Assembly: GCF_025244845.1 (NCBI RefSeq)
Contig: NZ_CP104264.1
Span: forward strand, 3,224,001-3,288,000
Direction of reading: 5' to 3'
Source of the DNA: Arthrobacter sp. zg-Y1171
Lineage (GTDB): Bacteria > Actinomycetota > Actinomycetes > Actinomycetales > Micrococcaceae
DNA length: 64,000 bases
Every line of letters begins with the position of its first letter. The stretch's first letter is position 1. This document shows positions 7,387 through 16,199 of this stretch, one piece after another. The notes under the pieces are model-generated. The model was not told the origin of the DNA. It searched no databases and saw nothing but the letters and a program-made list of their open reading frames with translations. The translations under genes were made by a program, and so were the position numbers.

Positions 7387-9906
7387 CTAGCTCCGGACCG
7401 GTTCCTCCACCTCTGAGTGCTGCTCATCGACGTGCGGATGGCGGCGTTCCAGGGACGCGCCCTCGACGTCGACGTCCGGCAGGATCTTGTCCACCCACTT
7501 CGGCAGCCACCAGGCCTTGTCGCCGGCAAGGTGCATCAGAGCCGGGATCAGCAGCATCCGGACCACGAAGGCATCAACCAGGACACCGAAGGCCAGGGCG
7601 AAACCAATCGGCCGGATCATCGTGCTGTGCGAGAAGATGAACCCGCCGAACACGGACGCCATGATGATGGCGGCCGCGGCAACCACCGAGCGGCCGGCGC
7701 GGAAGCCCTGCGCCACGGCGAGGCGTGCAGGGGCTCCGTGGACGTAGGCCTCCCGCATGCCCGAACCGAGGAAGAGCATGTAGTCCATGGCGAGTCCGAA
7801 GAGGATGCCCGCCAGGATGGTCGGCAGGAAGCTCAGGATCGGGCCGGGGGTTTCCACCCCGAAGATGCCGGACAGCCAGCCCCACTGGTAGATGGCCACC
7901 ACGCCGCCGAGCGCGGCGAAGTAGGACAGGATGAAGCCGAGCGTGGCGATGATCGGAACAAAGATGGACCGGAACACCAGGATCAGGATCAGCAGGGACA
8001 GTCCCACCACCACGCCGAGGTAGAGCGGCAGGGCTTCGCCCAGCTTCTCGGAGATGTCGATGTTGCCGCTGGCGGAGCCGGCCACGCCGATCTCGTAGTC
8101 GCCGTTCTCACCCTCAATCGGGGACATGCCGCGCAGCGAGTTCACCAGGGCCTCGGTGGATTCGCTCGTGGGGCCTTCTTCCGGGATCACCTGGAAGGCG
8201 GCCACGCTGCGGTCCTCGGAGGTACCGATGGGGGCCACTGCCGCCACATCGTCCTGGTCGAAGATGGCGCTGGCAATCTCATTCTGGGCTACCAGTGCTT
8301 CCTCTTCGCTAGGCTCGCCGGGCAGCTCGGCCACCAGCAGCAGCGGGCCGTTCTGGCCTTCCCCGAACTTCTCAGAGACTGCAGCGTAAGCCCGGTACTG
8401 GGTGGTGTCGTGGGATTCGGAAGAACCGTCGGGAAGGTTCAGCCGGAGGTCCATGGAAGGCACCGCCAGCAGCAGCAGCGCGGCAATGGAGGCAACAACC
8501 GTGATCACTGCACGGCCGGTCGACATGGGCTTGGCCTCGGCGAGCTGCGGGCGGCCTTCCTTGGAGTCGGCGCCCTCGGCCGGGGTGATGGCAGCGCGTT
8601 CCTTGCGGCTGAGGATGCGCATGCCTACAAGCTTCAGCAGTGCCGGGGTCAGGGTGACCGCAACCAGGACAGCGATGGCAACACAGGCTGCCCCCACGGT
8701 TCCCATGAGGCCCAGGAACGGGATGCCCGTGATGTTCAGGGCGAGCAGGGCGATGAACACGGTGGCACCGGCGAACACCACGGCGTTGCCGGAGGTGCCG
8801 TTGGCCAGCGCAATGGATTCCTGCAGGGAGAGGCCGGTCTTGAGCTGCCGGCGATGCCGGTTGACGATGAACAGTGCGTAGTCAATGCCCACTGCCAGGC
8901 CAAGCATCAGGCCGAGTACGGGGGTTACCGACGCCATTTCGACGACGCCGGAGAAGGCCAGCGCGCCGAGGGCGCCGATGCCCACACCGATCAGGGCGGT
9001 CAGCAGCGGCAGGCCGGCACCGATCAGGGTCCCCAGCATCACAAACAGGACGATTCCTGCGATGACGAGGCCAACTACTTCACCGATGCCGAAGAGTGCA
9101 GGCACCGCGGCGGAGATCTCGGCGGAGTAATCCACTTTCACCCCGTCGATAGGCTCGTCTTCAAAGACGGCCACCAGGGCGTCCTTGGTTTCCTCCGTCA
9201 CTTCCATCTGCGTATCCGTGAAGGTCACGTTCAGGATGGCGGCGCTGCCGTCCTCGGAAACCATGCGGATCTCCTTGGCCATGTCCAGCAGGGCTGCACC
9301 CTGTTCGGCCTGCACCGCGCCGGCTTCCAGCTCTTCACTGCCGGCGTCCAGTTCCGCGCGCTTGGCATCCAGTTCGGCCTGCTGCGCGTCCAGCGCCGCC
9401 ATCATTTCGGCGGGGGCGCCGGCTGCTTCGGCCTGCTGCCGTGCGGTGTCGAGCTGGGCCTGCCCGGCCTCCAGCTGGGCGCGGCCGTCCTCGATCTGGG
9501 CGCGGCCCGCCTCAACCTGCGCCAGGCCTGCCTCGAGCTCCTGCCCCTGCTTGGCCCGGTCCGCCTCGGTGGCGAACGGATCGATGACGTTTTCCACGCC
9601 GTCGATCTCGGCTGCCTTGTTCACCAGAGCGGTGATTTCCTGCTGCTGGGCGTCGGTGAAGCGGGAGCCGTCCTCCGTCTGGACCATCACGGAGCCGGAG
9701 CCGCCCGATGCCTGCGGAAGCTTTTCCTGCAGGCGTTCGGTGACCTGGGTGGTGGGCGTGTCGGGAATGGAGAACGCGGTGGTGAGGGTACCGCTGAAGA
9801 GCGTGAAGGCCACGCCGGCCACCACGAGCACTGCGAACCACGCCGCCAGCACAGTGCGTGCACGGCGGGCTGCAGCTGCTCCGAGGCGGTAGAGGAATTC
9901 AGCCAT
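7387..9906 (-). CDS. MMPL/RND-family membrane transporter
   Basis: 839 residues. The layout is the MMPL one: a short cytoplasmic N-terminus, TM1 at about 18-38, a large extracytoplasmic domain, five helices including the proton-relay motif LGLAVGIDYALF, a second extracytoplasmic domain, and five more helices with LFGLAMDYMLFLGSGMRE. The first external domain contains a coiled-coil insert at about 120-215 made of roughly seven-residue LEAGxAQ repeats, like those in YhgE/Pip and several actinobacterial MMPL proteins. The ATG at 9906 overlaps the end of the upstream TetR gene by 8 bases with AAAGGA inside that gene, so it is coupled to its regulator. The likely role is export of a lipid or drug. 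Confidence 0.9.
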   Translation of the reverse strand: MAEFLYRLGAAAARRARTVLAAWFAVLVVAGVAFTLFSGTLTTAFSIPDTPTTQVTERLQEKLPQASGGSGSVMVQTEDGSRFTDAQQQEITALVNKAAEIDGVENVIDPFATEADRAKQGQELEAGLAQVEAGRAQIEDGRAQLEAGQAQLDTARQQAEAAGAPAEMMAALDAQQAELDAKRAELDAGSEELEAGAVQAEQGAALLDMAKEIRMVSEDGSAAILNVTFTDTQMEVTEETKDALVAVFEDEPIDGVKVDYSAEISAAVPALFGIGEVVGLVIAGIVLFVMLGTLIGAGLPLLTALIGVGIGALGALAFSGVVEMASVTPVLGLMLGLAVGIDYALFIVNRHRRQLKTGLSLQESIALANGTSGNAVVFAGATVFIALLALNITGIPFLGLMGTVGAACVAIAVLVAVTLTPALLKLVGMRILSRKERAAITPAEGADSKEGRPQLAEAKPMSTGRAVITVVASIAALLLLAVPSMDLRLNLPDGSSESHDTTQYRAYAAVSEKFGEGQNGPLLLVAELPGEPSEEEALVAQNEIASAIFDQDDVAAVAPIGTSEDRSVAAFQVIPEEGPTSESTEALVNSLRGMSPIEGENGDYEIGVAGSASGNIDISEKLGEALPLYLGVVVGLSLLILILVFRSIFVPIIATLGFILSYFAALGGVVAIYQWGWLSGIFGVETPGPILSFLPTILAGILFGLAMDYMLFLGSGMREAYVHGAPARLAVAQGFRAGRSVVAAAAIIMASVFGGFIFSHSTMIRPIGFALAFGVLVDAFVVRMLLIPALMHLAGDKAWWLPKWVDKILPDVDVEGASLERRHPHVDEQHSEVEEPVRS

Positions 9907-10603
9907 TGAGAGTCTGTCCTTTAGAGGGATGGTTGGAGGAAACTACGGAACTAGGGCAGGGTTGGCCGGCCTGGCCGGCCGGTCCGGCGGCATGGCCGGT
10001 ACGGACGGTTTCGAGGAGCTGGTCCAGCATCCGCGCCCAGCTGCGCCGGGACTCCGGGGTGTCGACGGCGCCGGTGGCGCAATGCCAGTGGTGGTACAGC
10101 ACCCCAAGCCCGCTGGTCAGGGCGCCCACCAGAAGGTGCACGCTGAGCTTGTCGGCCTCGGGGTGGCGGCTGAGCATCACGGCTGACAGCCGTTCGCTGA
10201 GCTCGGTGAAGGCCCGCAGGGCCATGGGATGTGCCGTCACCGCCGGCCCGCCGTCGCCGAGCACGCGGTTCAGGTAGGCCATGGGTGCCACCAGGTCCGC
10301 CTTGCGGAAGGCCTCGGCAATTTCGTCCAGCACGGCCGGGCCGTCGGACGCCGGGACGGCGGTCAGGCTGGCGACGGCGGCGCTGAGTATGTCGCTGCAC
10401 ACCTCCGAGACAATGTCGTTGATGGAGGCAAAGTGGTTGAACACCGTGCGGCGCGAAACGTCTGCGCGCTGCGCCAACTCGTCCACGGTGAAGTCCGTGG
10501 CCTGGCGTTCGTCCATCAGCGCGGCCGCGGCAGCAACAATGTCCTGCCGGTGGCGGCTTTTCAGCGCTTTGCGGCGGTCTTCAACCGGGAGGGTGGTGAG
10601 CAC
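9899..10603 (-). CDS. TetR-family regulator, probably leaderless and autoregulated
   Basis: 234 residues. The HTH is FTVDELAQRADVSRRTVFNHFASINDIVSEV (about 38-68), and the rest is a helical ligand domain. The start codon is GTG at 10603, and no Shine-Dalgarno is visible. A promoter with TTGCAC (10634-10639), an 18-base spacer and TAGTGT (10610-10615) would place the transcription start at or next to the GTG, so the mRNA is probably leaderless. The promoter is overlaid by GTGCA inverted repeats, which suggests autorepression. The stop overlaps the MMPL start, so the regulator and pump form one operon. Confidence 0.85.
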   Translation of the reverse strand: MLTTLPVEDRRKALKSRHRQDIVAAAAALMDERQATDFTVDELAQRADVSRRTVFNHFASINDIVSEVCSDILSAAVASLTAVPASDGPAVLDEIAEAFRKADLVAPMAYLNRVLGDGGPAVTAHPMALRAFTELSERLSAVMLSRHPEADKLSVHLLVGALTSGLGVLYHHWHCATGAVDTPESRRSWARMLDQLLETVRTGHAAGPAGQAGQPCPSSVVSSNHPSKGQTLNG

Positions 10604-10609
10604 GTTTCT

Positions 10610-10639
10610 ACACTACGTGCATCATTGCACTCGGTGCAA
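10610..10639 (-). promoter_or_regulatory. Promoter and TetR operator of the tetR-mmpL operon
   Basis: The minus-strand -35 is TTGCAC (complement of 10634-10639), the spacer is 18 bases, and the -10 is TAGTGT (complement of 10610-10615). Three GTGCA half-sites alternate in orientation at 10617-10621, 10626-10630 and 10634-10638. They make two perfect dyads, GTGCA-N4-TGCAC and TTGCAC-N3-GTGCAA. This is a plausible site for two TetR dimers over the promoter. Confidence 0.65.
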
Positions 10640-10720
10640 ACGATTCCGGAAGGCGTCGATACCCGAGCAGGTCCGCGCGGATCTGACGGCAGTGGGCGGG
10701 GCCTGACGCGATCCGCCGGG

Positions 10721-11698
10721 TCAGTACCGGGCGCCCTCCGGCTGCGGTGCGTCATTGAGCAATGCCAGGTCCTCGCCACTGAGCACCAGGTCCCCGGCAC
10801 CCACGTTTTCGCGCAGGTATTTGGGGGTCTTGGTGCCGGGAATCGGAATTACCCGCCGGCCCTGGGCCACCGTCCACGCCAGCGCCACCTGGGCGGGCGT
10901 GGCCCCCACCCGTGCCGCGACGTCGTGCACCCGTTGCACAATGGCGAGGTTTGCCTTGAGGTTCTCCTGCTGGAAGCGCGGAAGCCTGCGGCGCATGTCA
11001 TCAGCGGGCAGGTCGTCGAAGGAGGTGAAGCGGCCGGTGAGGAAACCGCGGCCCAGCGGCGAGAAGGGCAGGAACGCCATCCCCTGCTCCTCGCAGTAGG
11101 GCACGACGTCGGCCAGCCGGTCCCGGGTCCAGAGCGAGAGTTCGGACTGCACGGCGGTCACCGGATGCACCGTCTGCGCCAGCCGGATCTGTTCCACGCC
11201 GGCCTCGGACAGGCCGATGGCCCGGGCCTTGCCGTCACGGACCACCTGGGCCATGGCGCCCCAGGATTCCTCAAGCGGCACCTGCGGATCCACCCGGTGC
11301 AGGATGTATAAGTCCACGTGATCGGTGCCGAGCCGGCGCAGGCTCGCATCGATGGATGCGCGGATGTGCTCGGGGCGGCCGTCCTTCTTCAGTCCGGGCA
11401 TGGTTCCGGCAGCCGGGGCCTCGTTGCTGACCTCCAGCCCCACCTTGGTAGACAGCACCACCCGCTCCCGGTAGCCGTCCTTCAACGCCTGCCCCACGAG
11501 TTCCTCATTGGTGTAGGGGCCGTACACGTCGGCGGTGTCAATCAGGGTGGTCCCGAGTTCGATCGCTCCGCGGATTACCGAGATAGAGGTTTCGTCGTCG
11601 CGTTCCGCATTCATGTCGTAGGCGTAGCTCATGCCCATGCAACCCAGGCCGATGACGCCGACCTCTGGACCATTGGCTCCCAGTGAAGTTGTACGCAT
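10721..11698 (-). CDS. Aldo/keto reductase
   Basis: 325 residues of the NADPH-dependent AKR (beta/alpha)8 family. The catalytic tetrad is present: Asp54 and Tyr59 in DTADVYG, Lys85 in LSTKVG, His134 in LYILHRVDP. The C-terminal NADPH-binding part includes PIPGTKTPKYLREN. It is closest in style to the YajO/AKR13-type oxidoreductases that reduce aldehydes and ketones. AAGGAG stands 6 bases before the ATG. It begins 32 bases after the Rieske protein gene and may be co-transcribed with it. The substrate is unknown. Confidence 0.9.
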   Translation of the reverse strand: MRTTSLGANGPEVGVIGLGCMGMSYAYDMNAERDDETSISVIRGAIELGTTLIDTADVYGPYTNEELVGQALKDGYRERVVLSTKVGLEVSNEAPAAGTMPGLKKDGRPEHIRASIDASLRRLGTDHVDLYILHRVDPQVPLEESWGAMAQVVRDGKARAIGLSEAGVEQIRLAQTVHPVTAVQSELSLWTRDRLADVVPYCEEQGMAFLPFSPLGRGFLTGRFTSFDDLPADDMRRRLPRFQQENLKANLAIVQRVHDVAARVGATPAQVALAWTVAQGRRVIPIPGTKTPKYLRENVGAGDLVLSGEDLALLNDAPQPEGARY

Positions 11699-11730
11699 TG
11701 CAGGCTCCTTGCGTAGTGCAGCGGACAGGT

Positions 11731-12615
11731 TTAAGGCTTAACGCTCACTTCCAGCAGACCGTCCCGGATCCGGGTGGAAAAAACCGGCTGCGGGGAGGTA
11801 GCCGGTCCGTGCACCACTTCACCCGACTGCACGGAGAACGTGCTGCCGTGCCAGGGACAGACAATGCACAGCTCGTTTTTCACTTGGCGGAGCTCACCCT
11901 CGTGCAGGGGACCGCCGAGATGGCTGCATGTGTCCGCCAGGACGGAAACCGCACCGTCCGCGGCGCCGTCGGTCCGTTTAAGCACCATGAGGTTCACCGT
12001 TCCGAGCCGGGCCGGCTGCGGAACCCCCGAAGCGAACGACGCCGCGGGTCCCAGCGAGTGCCAGCCTTCCGGCACCTTCCCGGCGAAGTCCCCATTGCGG
12101 TTGACTCCCGCCCCCTGCCGGTAGGACAGGTGTCCGCCCAGGAAGCCGCCGGCACCGGTGACTGCAAGGCCGGTGAAGGCCAGGACCCGGCCCAGGCCCG
12201 TCCGGCCCCGCCCCCGCACCAGCCAGGAGGCGGAATAGAGGCCGACGGCGAGTGCGTTGGCGCCCTGGTGCACAATTCCGGTGCGCCGCTGTTCGGTATC
12301 CAGCTGGGAGAAGTCCGCGGCGCCCGCGAGCGCCGTGGGACCAGCCGCTGCTACGCCCACGCCAACCAGGGTCCGGGCGGCCCGCTCGTTACCGGGCAGC
12401 ACGTCCAGCACGGCAGCGGAAACCCACGCTCCCAGCGGCACCACGATCATCAGCGGGTGCAGGGGATGTCCCAAGGGGACGCCGTGCAGGACGTCCCGGA
12501 CGGCAGGCCAGGGCAGCACCGACTTCACGGTCTTCGCCATCCAGCCGGCTGCAGGGTCCAGCCAGCCCGCGTTTTCCAGTTTGTCGGCAACAGTAACCAA
12601 GGGCAGTCGGCGCAT
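11731..12615 (-). CDS. Membrane-anchored Rieske [2Fe-2S] protein (DUF2231-type N-terminus)
   Basis: 294 residues. Residues about 40-165 form a four-helix membrane domain of the DUF2231 type with LGHPLHPLMIVVPLG and GIVHQGANALAV. The C-terminal 110 residues are a Rieske domain with both ligand pairs: CSHLGG (Cys and His) and CPWHGSTF (Cys and His). This fusion is found in actinobacteria as a low-potential electron carrier of unknown partner. GAGGAGG precedes the ATG. It is followed by the aldo/keto reductase at 32 bases. There is no oxygenase nearby, so it should not be called a dioxygenase ferredoxin. Confidence 0.87.
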   Translation of the reverse strand: MRRLPLVTVADKLENAGWLDPAAGWMAKTVKSVLPWPAVRDVLHGVPLGHPLHPLMIVVPLGAWVSAAVLDVLPGNERAARTLVGVGVAAAGPTALAGAADFSQLDTEQRRTGIVHQGANALAVGLYSASWLVRGRGRTGLGRVLAFTGLAVTGAGGFLGGHLSYRQGAGVNRNGDFAGKVPEGWHSLGPAASFASGVPQPARLGTVNLMVLKRTDGAADGAVSVLADTCSHLGGPLHEGELRQVKNELCIVCPWHGSTFSVQSGEVVHGPATSPQPVFSTRIRDGLLEVSVKP

Positions 12616-12722
12616 GGCCCCTCCTCACGGGGATAAACAGCTGGTGGACTGCACAGGGTAGGCCCCGCCCGGGGCGTGCGCCACCGAAACCGCGGCACCG
12701 CGGCGCCCCCGGGTACTGTTGC

Positions 12723-12748
12723 GCCGGCCCCCGGTCCCGGGGGCCGGC
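12723..12748 (-). terminator. GC-rich hairpin downstream of the lactate operon
   Basis: A perfect 12-base-pair inverted repeat, GCCGGCCCCCGG-TC-CCGGGGGCCGGC, lies 6 bases after the stop of the FAD-linked dehydrogenase gene. It lacks a T tract, so it may only slow or partly terminate transcription or protect the 3' end. Confidence 0.5.
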
Positions 12749-12753
12749 CCGGC

Positions 12754-14142
12754 CTAGAGCGCCTTTCCCGGGTTGAGGATGCCCAGCGGGTCCAGGGCGG
12801 TGCGGATGGTGTGCATGACCTCGAGGGATACCTCGCCCAGCTCCTCTGCCAGCCAATCCCGCTTGAGCAGCCCGATGCCGTGTTCGCCGGTGAGGGTGCC
12901 GCCCAGTCCATGGGCAAGGTGGAACATCTCCCCCAGGGCCGCTTTCGCCGGACCGGTGGTGACCGAGTCCTCCGGGTCCAGCACGATCATGGGATGCAGG
13001 TTCCCGTCGGAGGCATGCGCGATGGTGAAGATGCGGACCCCGGTGCGCGCGGAGATTTCTTCGAGCCCAGTCACCACTTCCGCCAGCCGTCCCCGGGGAA
13101 CGCCGATATCGCCGATCGACACCCGGCCCAGCTTCTCCAGTGAGGGGATGGCTTCCCGGCGCGCAGTGATCAGCGCGGCGGCGTGCTCGTCGTCGACGGC
13201 CCTTTCGCAGCTGCCCAGCGTCGTCAGGACGTCCATCACCACGTCCTGTTCAAGGAACGCACCGTACCCGTCCGTCTGCACCAGCAGGAACGCTCCGCCC
13301 TTTGAGCGGTAATCCGTCCCCATGGCCATATCCACCGCTTCCAGCGTTTGTCCGTCCATCAGCTCCATCACGGACGGCTGGATCCGGGCGGCTACGACGG
13401 CGGACGCGGCCTGGGCAGCGGCGGTGACGTCCGGGAAGAAGGCAGCCACTGTGGCGGTATGCACCGGTAGCGGGCGCAGCCGCAGCGTGGCTTCGACCAC
13501 CACCCCCAGCGTCCCCTCCGAACCGATCATCAGGGCGTTGAGGTCATAGCCGCTGACACCCTTGATGGTTTCGCGGCCGGTCCGCAGTTCCCGTCCGTCC
13601 GCCAGGATCACGCGCAGGGCCAGCACCGATTCCCGGGTGACGCCGTACTTGGCGCAGCGCATGCCGCCGGCGTTCGTGGCGATGTTGCCGCCGATGCTGC
13701 AGATGGCGGTGCTTGCCGGATCCGGTGCATAGAAGAGCCCATACTCCGCGGCGGCCGCATTGAGGTCGGCGTTGAGCACTCCGGGCTCCACCACGGCCAA
13801 CTGCTCCACGGGGTCGATGCGCAGGATCCGGTTCATGCCCGAAACATCGAGCACCAGTTCCCCGGCCCGGGAGGACGACGCCGCGGCGAGCCCGGTGCCG
13901 GCTCCCCGCGGAACCACGGGTATGCGGTGTTCGGTGGCCAACTTGAGGGTGGCGACGACGTCGTCGGCGGTGCGGGCGAGAACCACGCCGTCCGGCAGCG
14001 ATTCCGGAACGAAGCCGGACCTGTCGGTGCTCACCCGTTGCCGGTCCGCTTCCAGGAAGGAAACGGAAGGGAAGCCGCTTAGGACGGTGCTGCCGGAGCC
14101 GGCAGTGTTAGCGGGAACCGGGTTGAGGGAGTGCGTGCTCAC
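12754..14142 (-). CDS. FAD-binding oxidoreductase, D-lactate/glycolate dehydrogenase type (GlcD-like)
   Basis: 462 residues, the length of GlcD/Dld-II enzymes. The FAD-binding (PCMH) domain includes VVPRGAGTGLAAAS, SIGGNIATNAGGMRCAKYGVT and IKGVSGYDLNALMIGSEGTLGV. The C-terminal cap domain contains the metal-binding HASDGNLHP and the final TGEHGIGLLKRDW...LNPGKAL signature. It oxidises a 2-hydroxy acid and passes electrons to the quinone pool or another acceptor. It begins with GTG (AAGGAG 7 bases upstream) 42 bases after the lactate permease gene, so lactate is the likely substrate, with D-lactate more likely than glycolate. The stereospecificity is inference. Confidence 0.88.
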   Translation of the reverse strand: MSTHSLNPVPANTAGSGSTVLSGFPSVSFLEADRQRVSTDRSGFVPESLPDGVVLARTADDVVATLKLATEHRIPVVPRGAGTGLAAASSSRAGELVLDVSGMNRILRIDPVEQLAVVEPGVLNADLNAAAAEYGLFYAPDPASTAICSIGGNIATNAGGMRCAKYGVTRESVLALRVILADGRELRTGRETIKGVSGYDLNALMIGSEGTLGVVVEATLRLRPLPVHTATVAAFFPDVTAAAQAASAVVAARIQPSVMELMDGQTLEAVDMAMGTDYRSKGGAFLLVQTDGYGAFLEQDVVMDVLTTLGSCERAVDDEHAAALITARREAIPSLEKLGRVSIGDIGVPRGRLAEVVTGLEEISARTGVRIFTIAHASDGNLHPMIVLDPEDSVTTGPAKAALGEMFHLAHGLGGTLTGEHGIGLLKRDWLAEELGEVSLEVMHTIRTALDPLGILNPGKAL

Positions 14143-14184
14143 GGGACTTCTCCTTGTAGTTCGGGGAGGTGGTTCGGGCAGGGA

Positions 14185-16002
14185 TTAGGGGACCATCCAG
14201 CCAAGAATCGACGTGGACTGCAGCCAGATCAGCACGGTGATGAACGCCAGCAGGCCAAGGCTCCAGCCGATGAGTTTGCGCAGCAGGGTTCCTTCCGCCC
14301 CCTCCAGGCCTACAGCGGCGGAGGCGATGGCCAGGTTCTGCAGCGAAAGCATCTTGCCCATAACGCCTGCGGAGGAGTTGGCTGCGGCCATGAGCGTGGG
14401 CGACAGCCCGGTTTCGTTGGCCGCGGCTACCTGCAGGGCGCCGAACAGGGAGTTCGAGGAGGTGTCGGAACCCGTAAGGGCCACGCCGATCCACCCCAGC
14501 AGAGGGGAAAGCAGTGCGAAGAAGCTTCCCGCGGAGGCCAGGGCGACCCCGAGGGTGGTGGTCTGGCCGGAAAGGTTCATCACGAAGGACAGGGCCAGCA
14601 CGGAGCAGACGGTCAGGATGGTCCAGCGCAGCTGCTTCAGCGTTTCTCCGTAGACGCGTACTCCGCGGCCCGCCGCGATCCGGTACAGCACCATGGTGAT
14701 GATGCCGGAGAAAAGCAGCAGGGTGCCGGTGGCCCGGATGTGGTCAAAACGCAGTGTCTGGGCAGCCGCCGGTTTGCCGTTGTTTCCGGTGACGTCGAGT
14801 CCCGGCCACAGGAACGTGGTGCTGCCGATGCTGGTCAGCCAGGTCTTGACCACGGGAACCTGGGCAATGGAGAACACCACGATGATCACCAGATAAGGTG
14901 CGATGGCCATCCAGACATCGTGTCCGGAGGGCCGTCCGGTGGACGAGGTGGTGCCGCTGGCAGCTCCGTCTCCCTCCCCGCCGTCGGCCCCCGCGCCCAC
15001 GGCGGTTGCTCCCCCGGCAGCCCCTCCGCTTGCGGCACTGGTTCCGGCCCCTGGTGCGGAACCGCGGCCCGCTCCGGTGAGGGTGTCCGTTCCGACGGAT
15101 TCCGTTTCCGACACCGACGCGGTTTCCCCTGCCTTCTCGGCCTCGCGGGTTTCACCGGTCATGCCGATGATCTCGGACGGCTGCCAGACCCGGAGCATCA
15201 GGAGTACTGCCACCACTGTCACGACGGCGGCAACGACGTCGGTCAGTTCCACAATGAAGAAGTTCGAGGCCGCGAACTGTGCCAGCCCGAAGGCCGCTCC
15301 GGCGACCAGTGCTACCGGCCACGTCTGCCGCAGACCGCGTTTACCGTCCACCAGGAAGACCAGGATCAGCGGCACCACCAGTGCAATGAAGGGTGTCTGC
15401 CGTCCGGTCATGGAGGACAGTTCCTGCAGCGGGATGCCCGTGACACCGTTCAGCGCGATGATCGGTGCCGCCATGGCGCCGAAGGCCACCGGCGCCGTGT
15501 TCGCCAGCAGGGCGACCATGGCGGATTTCAGCGGCTTCATGCCTGCGGCCATCAGCATGGCAGCCGCGATGGCTACGGGCGCTCCGAAGCCGGCCAGGGA
15601 TTCCAGCAGGGCGCCGAAGCAGAAGGCGATCAGGATGGACAGGATGCGCAGATCGTCCGAGATGGAGCGGATGGTGCGCCCCAGGACCTCAAACCACGGC
15701 GTTGCCACGGTCAGCTTGTAGATCCACAGGGCGTTGATCAGGATCCAGAGGATGGGGAAGATGGCATAGAAGGCGCCGAGCCCCGTGGCTGAAAGGACCT
15801 GCCCCACCGGCATCTTCCAGCCCACGACGGCAAGGATGATGGACAGTGCCAGGCTGATCAGTGCCGCCTGGTAGGCCTTCATCCGGAACACGCCCAGCAG
15901 GACAAACAGAATCAGCAGCGGCAGCGCGGCCAGGATGGCGGACAGGGCCAGGGAACCGGCCATCGGGTCGAGGGGCTGTTGGAACGCAGCAGCAGTCGTC
16001 AC
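14185..16002 (-). CDS. lldP: L-lactate permease family transporter (LldP/LctP)
   Basis: 605 residues with about 13 membrane helices. Family motifs include the conserved LAGFGAPVAIAAAMLMAAG loop, NTAPVAFGAMAAPIIAL, and the C-terminal TGSDTSSNSLFGALQ and NSSAGVMGKMLSLQN segments. It imports lactate (and often glycolate) with protons. Compared with the E. coli protein it carries an unusual hydrophilic Gly/Ala/Ser-rich insert at about 278-358, between two membrane blocks, that looks disordered. It is first in an operon with the FAD-linked dehydrogenase. The promoter, about 40 bases upstream, is flanked by a 9-bp inverted repeat. Confidence 0.93.
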   Translation of the reverse strand: MTTAAAFQQPLDPMAGSLALSAILAALPLLILFVLLGVFRMKAYQAALISLALSIILAVVGWKMPVGQVLSATGLGAFYAIFPILWILINALWIYKLTVATPWFEVLGRTIRSISDDLRILSILIAFCFGALLESLAGFGAPVAIAAAMLMAAGMKPLKSAMVALLANTAPVAFGAMAAPIIALNGVTGIPLQELSSMTGRQTPFIALVVPLILVFLVDGKRGLRQTWPVALVAGAAFGLAQFAASNFFIVELTDVVAAVVTVVAVLLMLRVWQPSEIIGMTGETREAEKAGETASVSETESVGTDTLTGAGRGSAPGAGTSAASGGAAGGATAVGAGADGGEGDGAASGTTSSTGRPSGHDVWMAIAPYLVIIVVFSIAQVPVVKTWLTSIGSTTFLWPGLDVTGNNGKPAAAQTLRFDHIRATGTLLLFSGIITMVLYRIAAGRGVRVYGETLKQLRWTILTVCSVLALSFVMNLSGQTTTLGVALASAGSFFALLSPLLGWIGVALTGSDTSSNSLFGALQVAAANETGLSPTLMAAANSSAGVMGKMLSLQNLAIASAAVGLEGAEGTLLRKLIGWSLGLLAFITVLIWLQSTSILGWMVP

Positions 16003-16045
16003 AAAAACTCCTTTGTTTTTGTTTCCACATCCACGGTGATGATGC

Positions 16046-16079
16046 GTTGACCCTAGGCCCGCCCCTTGGCAGGGTCAAC
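16046..16079 (-). promoter_or_regulatory. lldP promoter within a 9-bp inverted repeat
   Basis: On the minus strand TTGACC (complement of 16073-16078) and TAGGGT (complement of 16050-16055) are separated by 17 bases. The arms GTTGACCCT (16046-16054) and AGGGTCAAC (16071-16079) are perfect inverted repeats, each overlapping one promoter hexamer. This is consistent with a dimeric regulator (for example a GntR-type lactate sensor encoded elsewhere) controlling the lactate operon. Confidence 0.65.
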
Positions 16080-16139
16080 GGTTGGTGACCACCCGGAACA
16101 AAATCGGCTCAGCCAAACCGAAGCGCCGTAAACACAATC

Positions 16140-16184
16140 GCCGCCGCGGTTCCCTGCCGGTGACGGCCCGGGAACCGCGGCGGC
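16140..16184 (-). terminator. Terminator hairpin downstream of ctaD
   Basis: A 15-base-pair GC-rich stem (16140-16154 with 16170-16184) lies 16 bases beyond the ctaD stop. On the minus strand it is followed by a modest T-rich stretch. It separates ctaD from the lldP promoter region. Confidence 0.75.
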
Positions 16185-16199
16185 GGCTGCAGTGGTTAC

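Noticed and set aside
7417..9909. An 830-codon plus-strand frame opposite the MMPL gene
   Set aside because: Same reason: low-complexity Gly/His/Gln-rich translation, while the opposite strand encodes a complete MMPL transporter.
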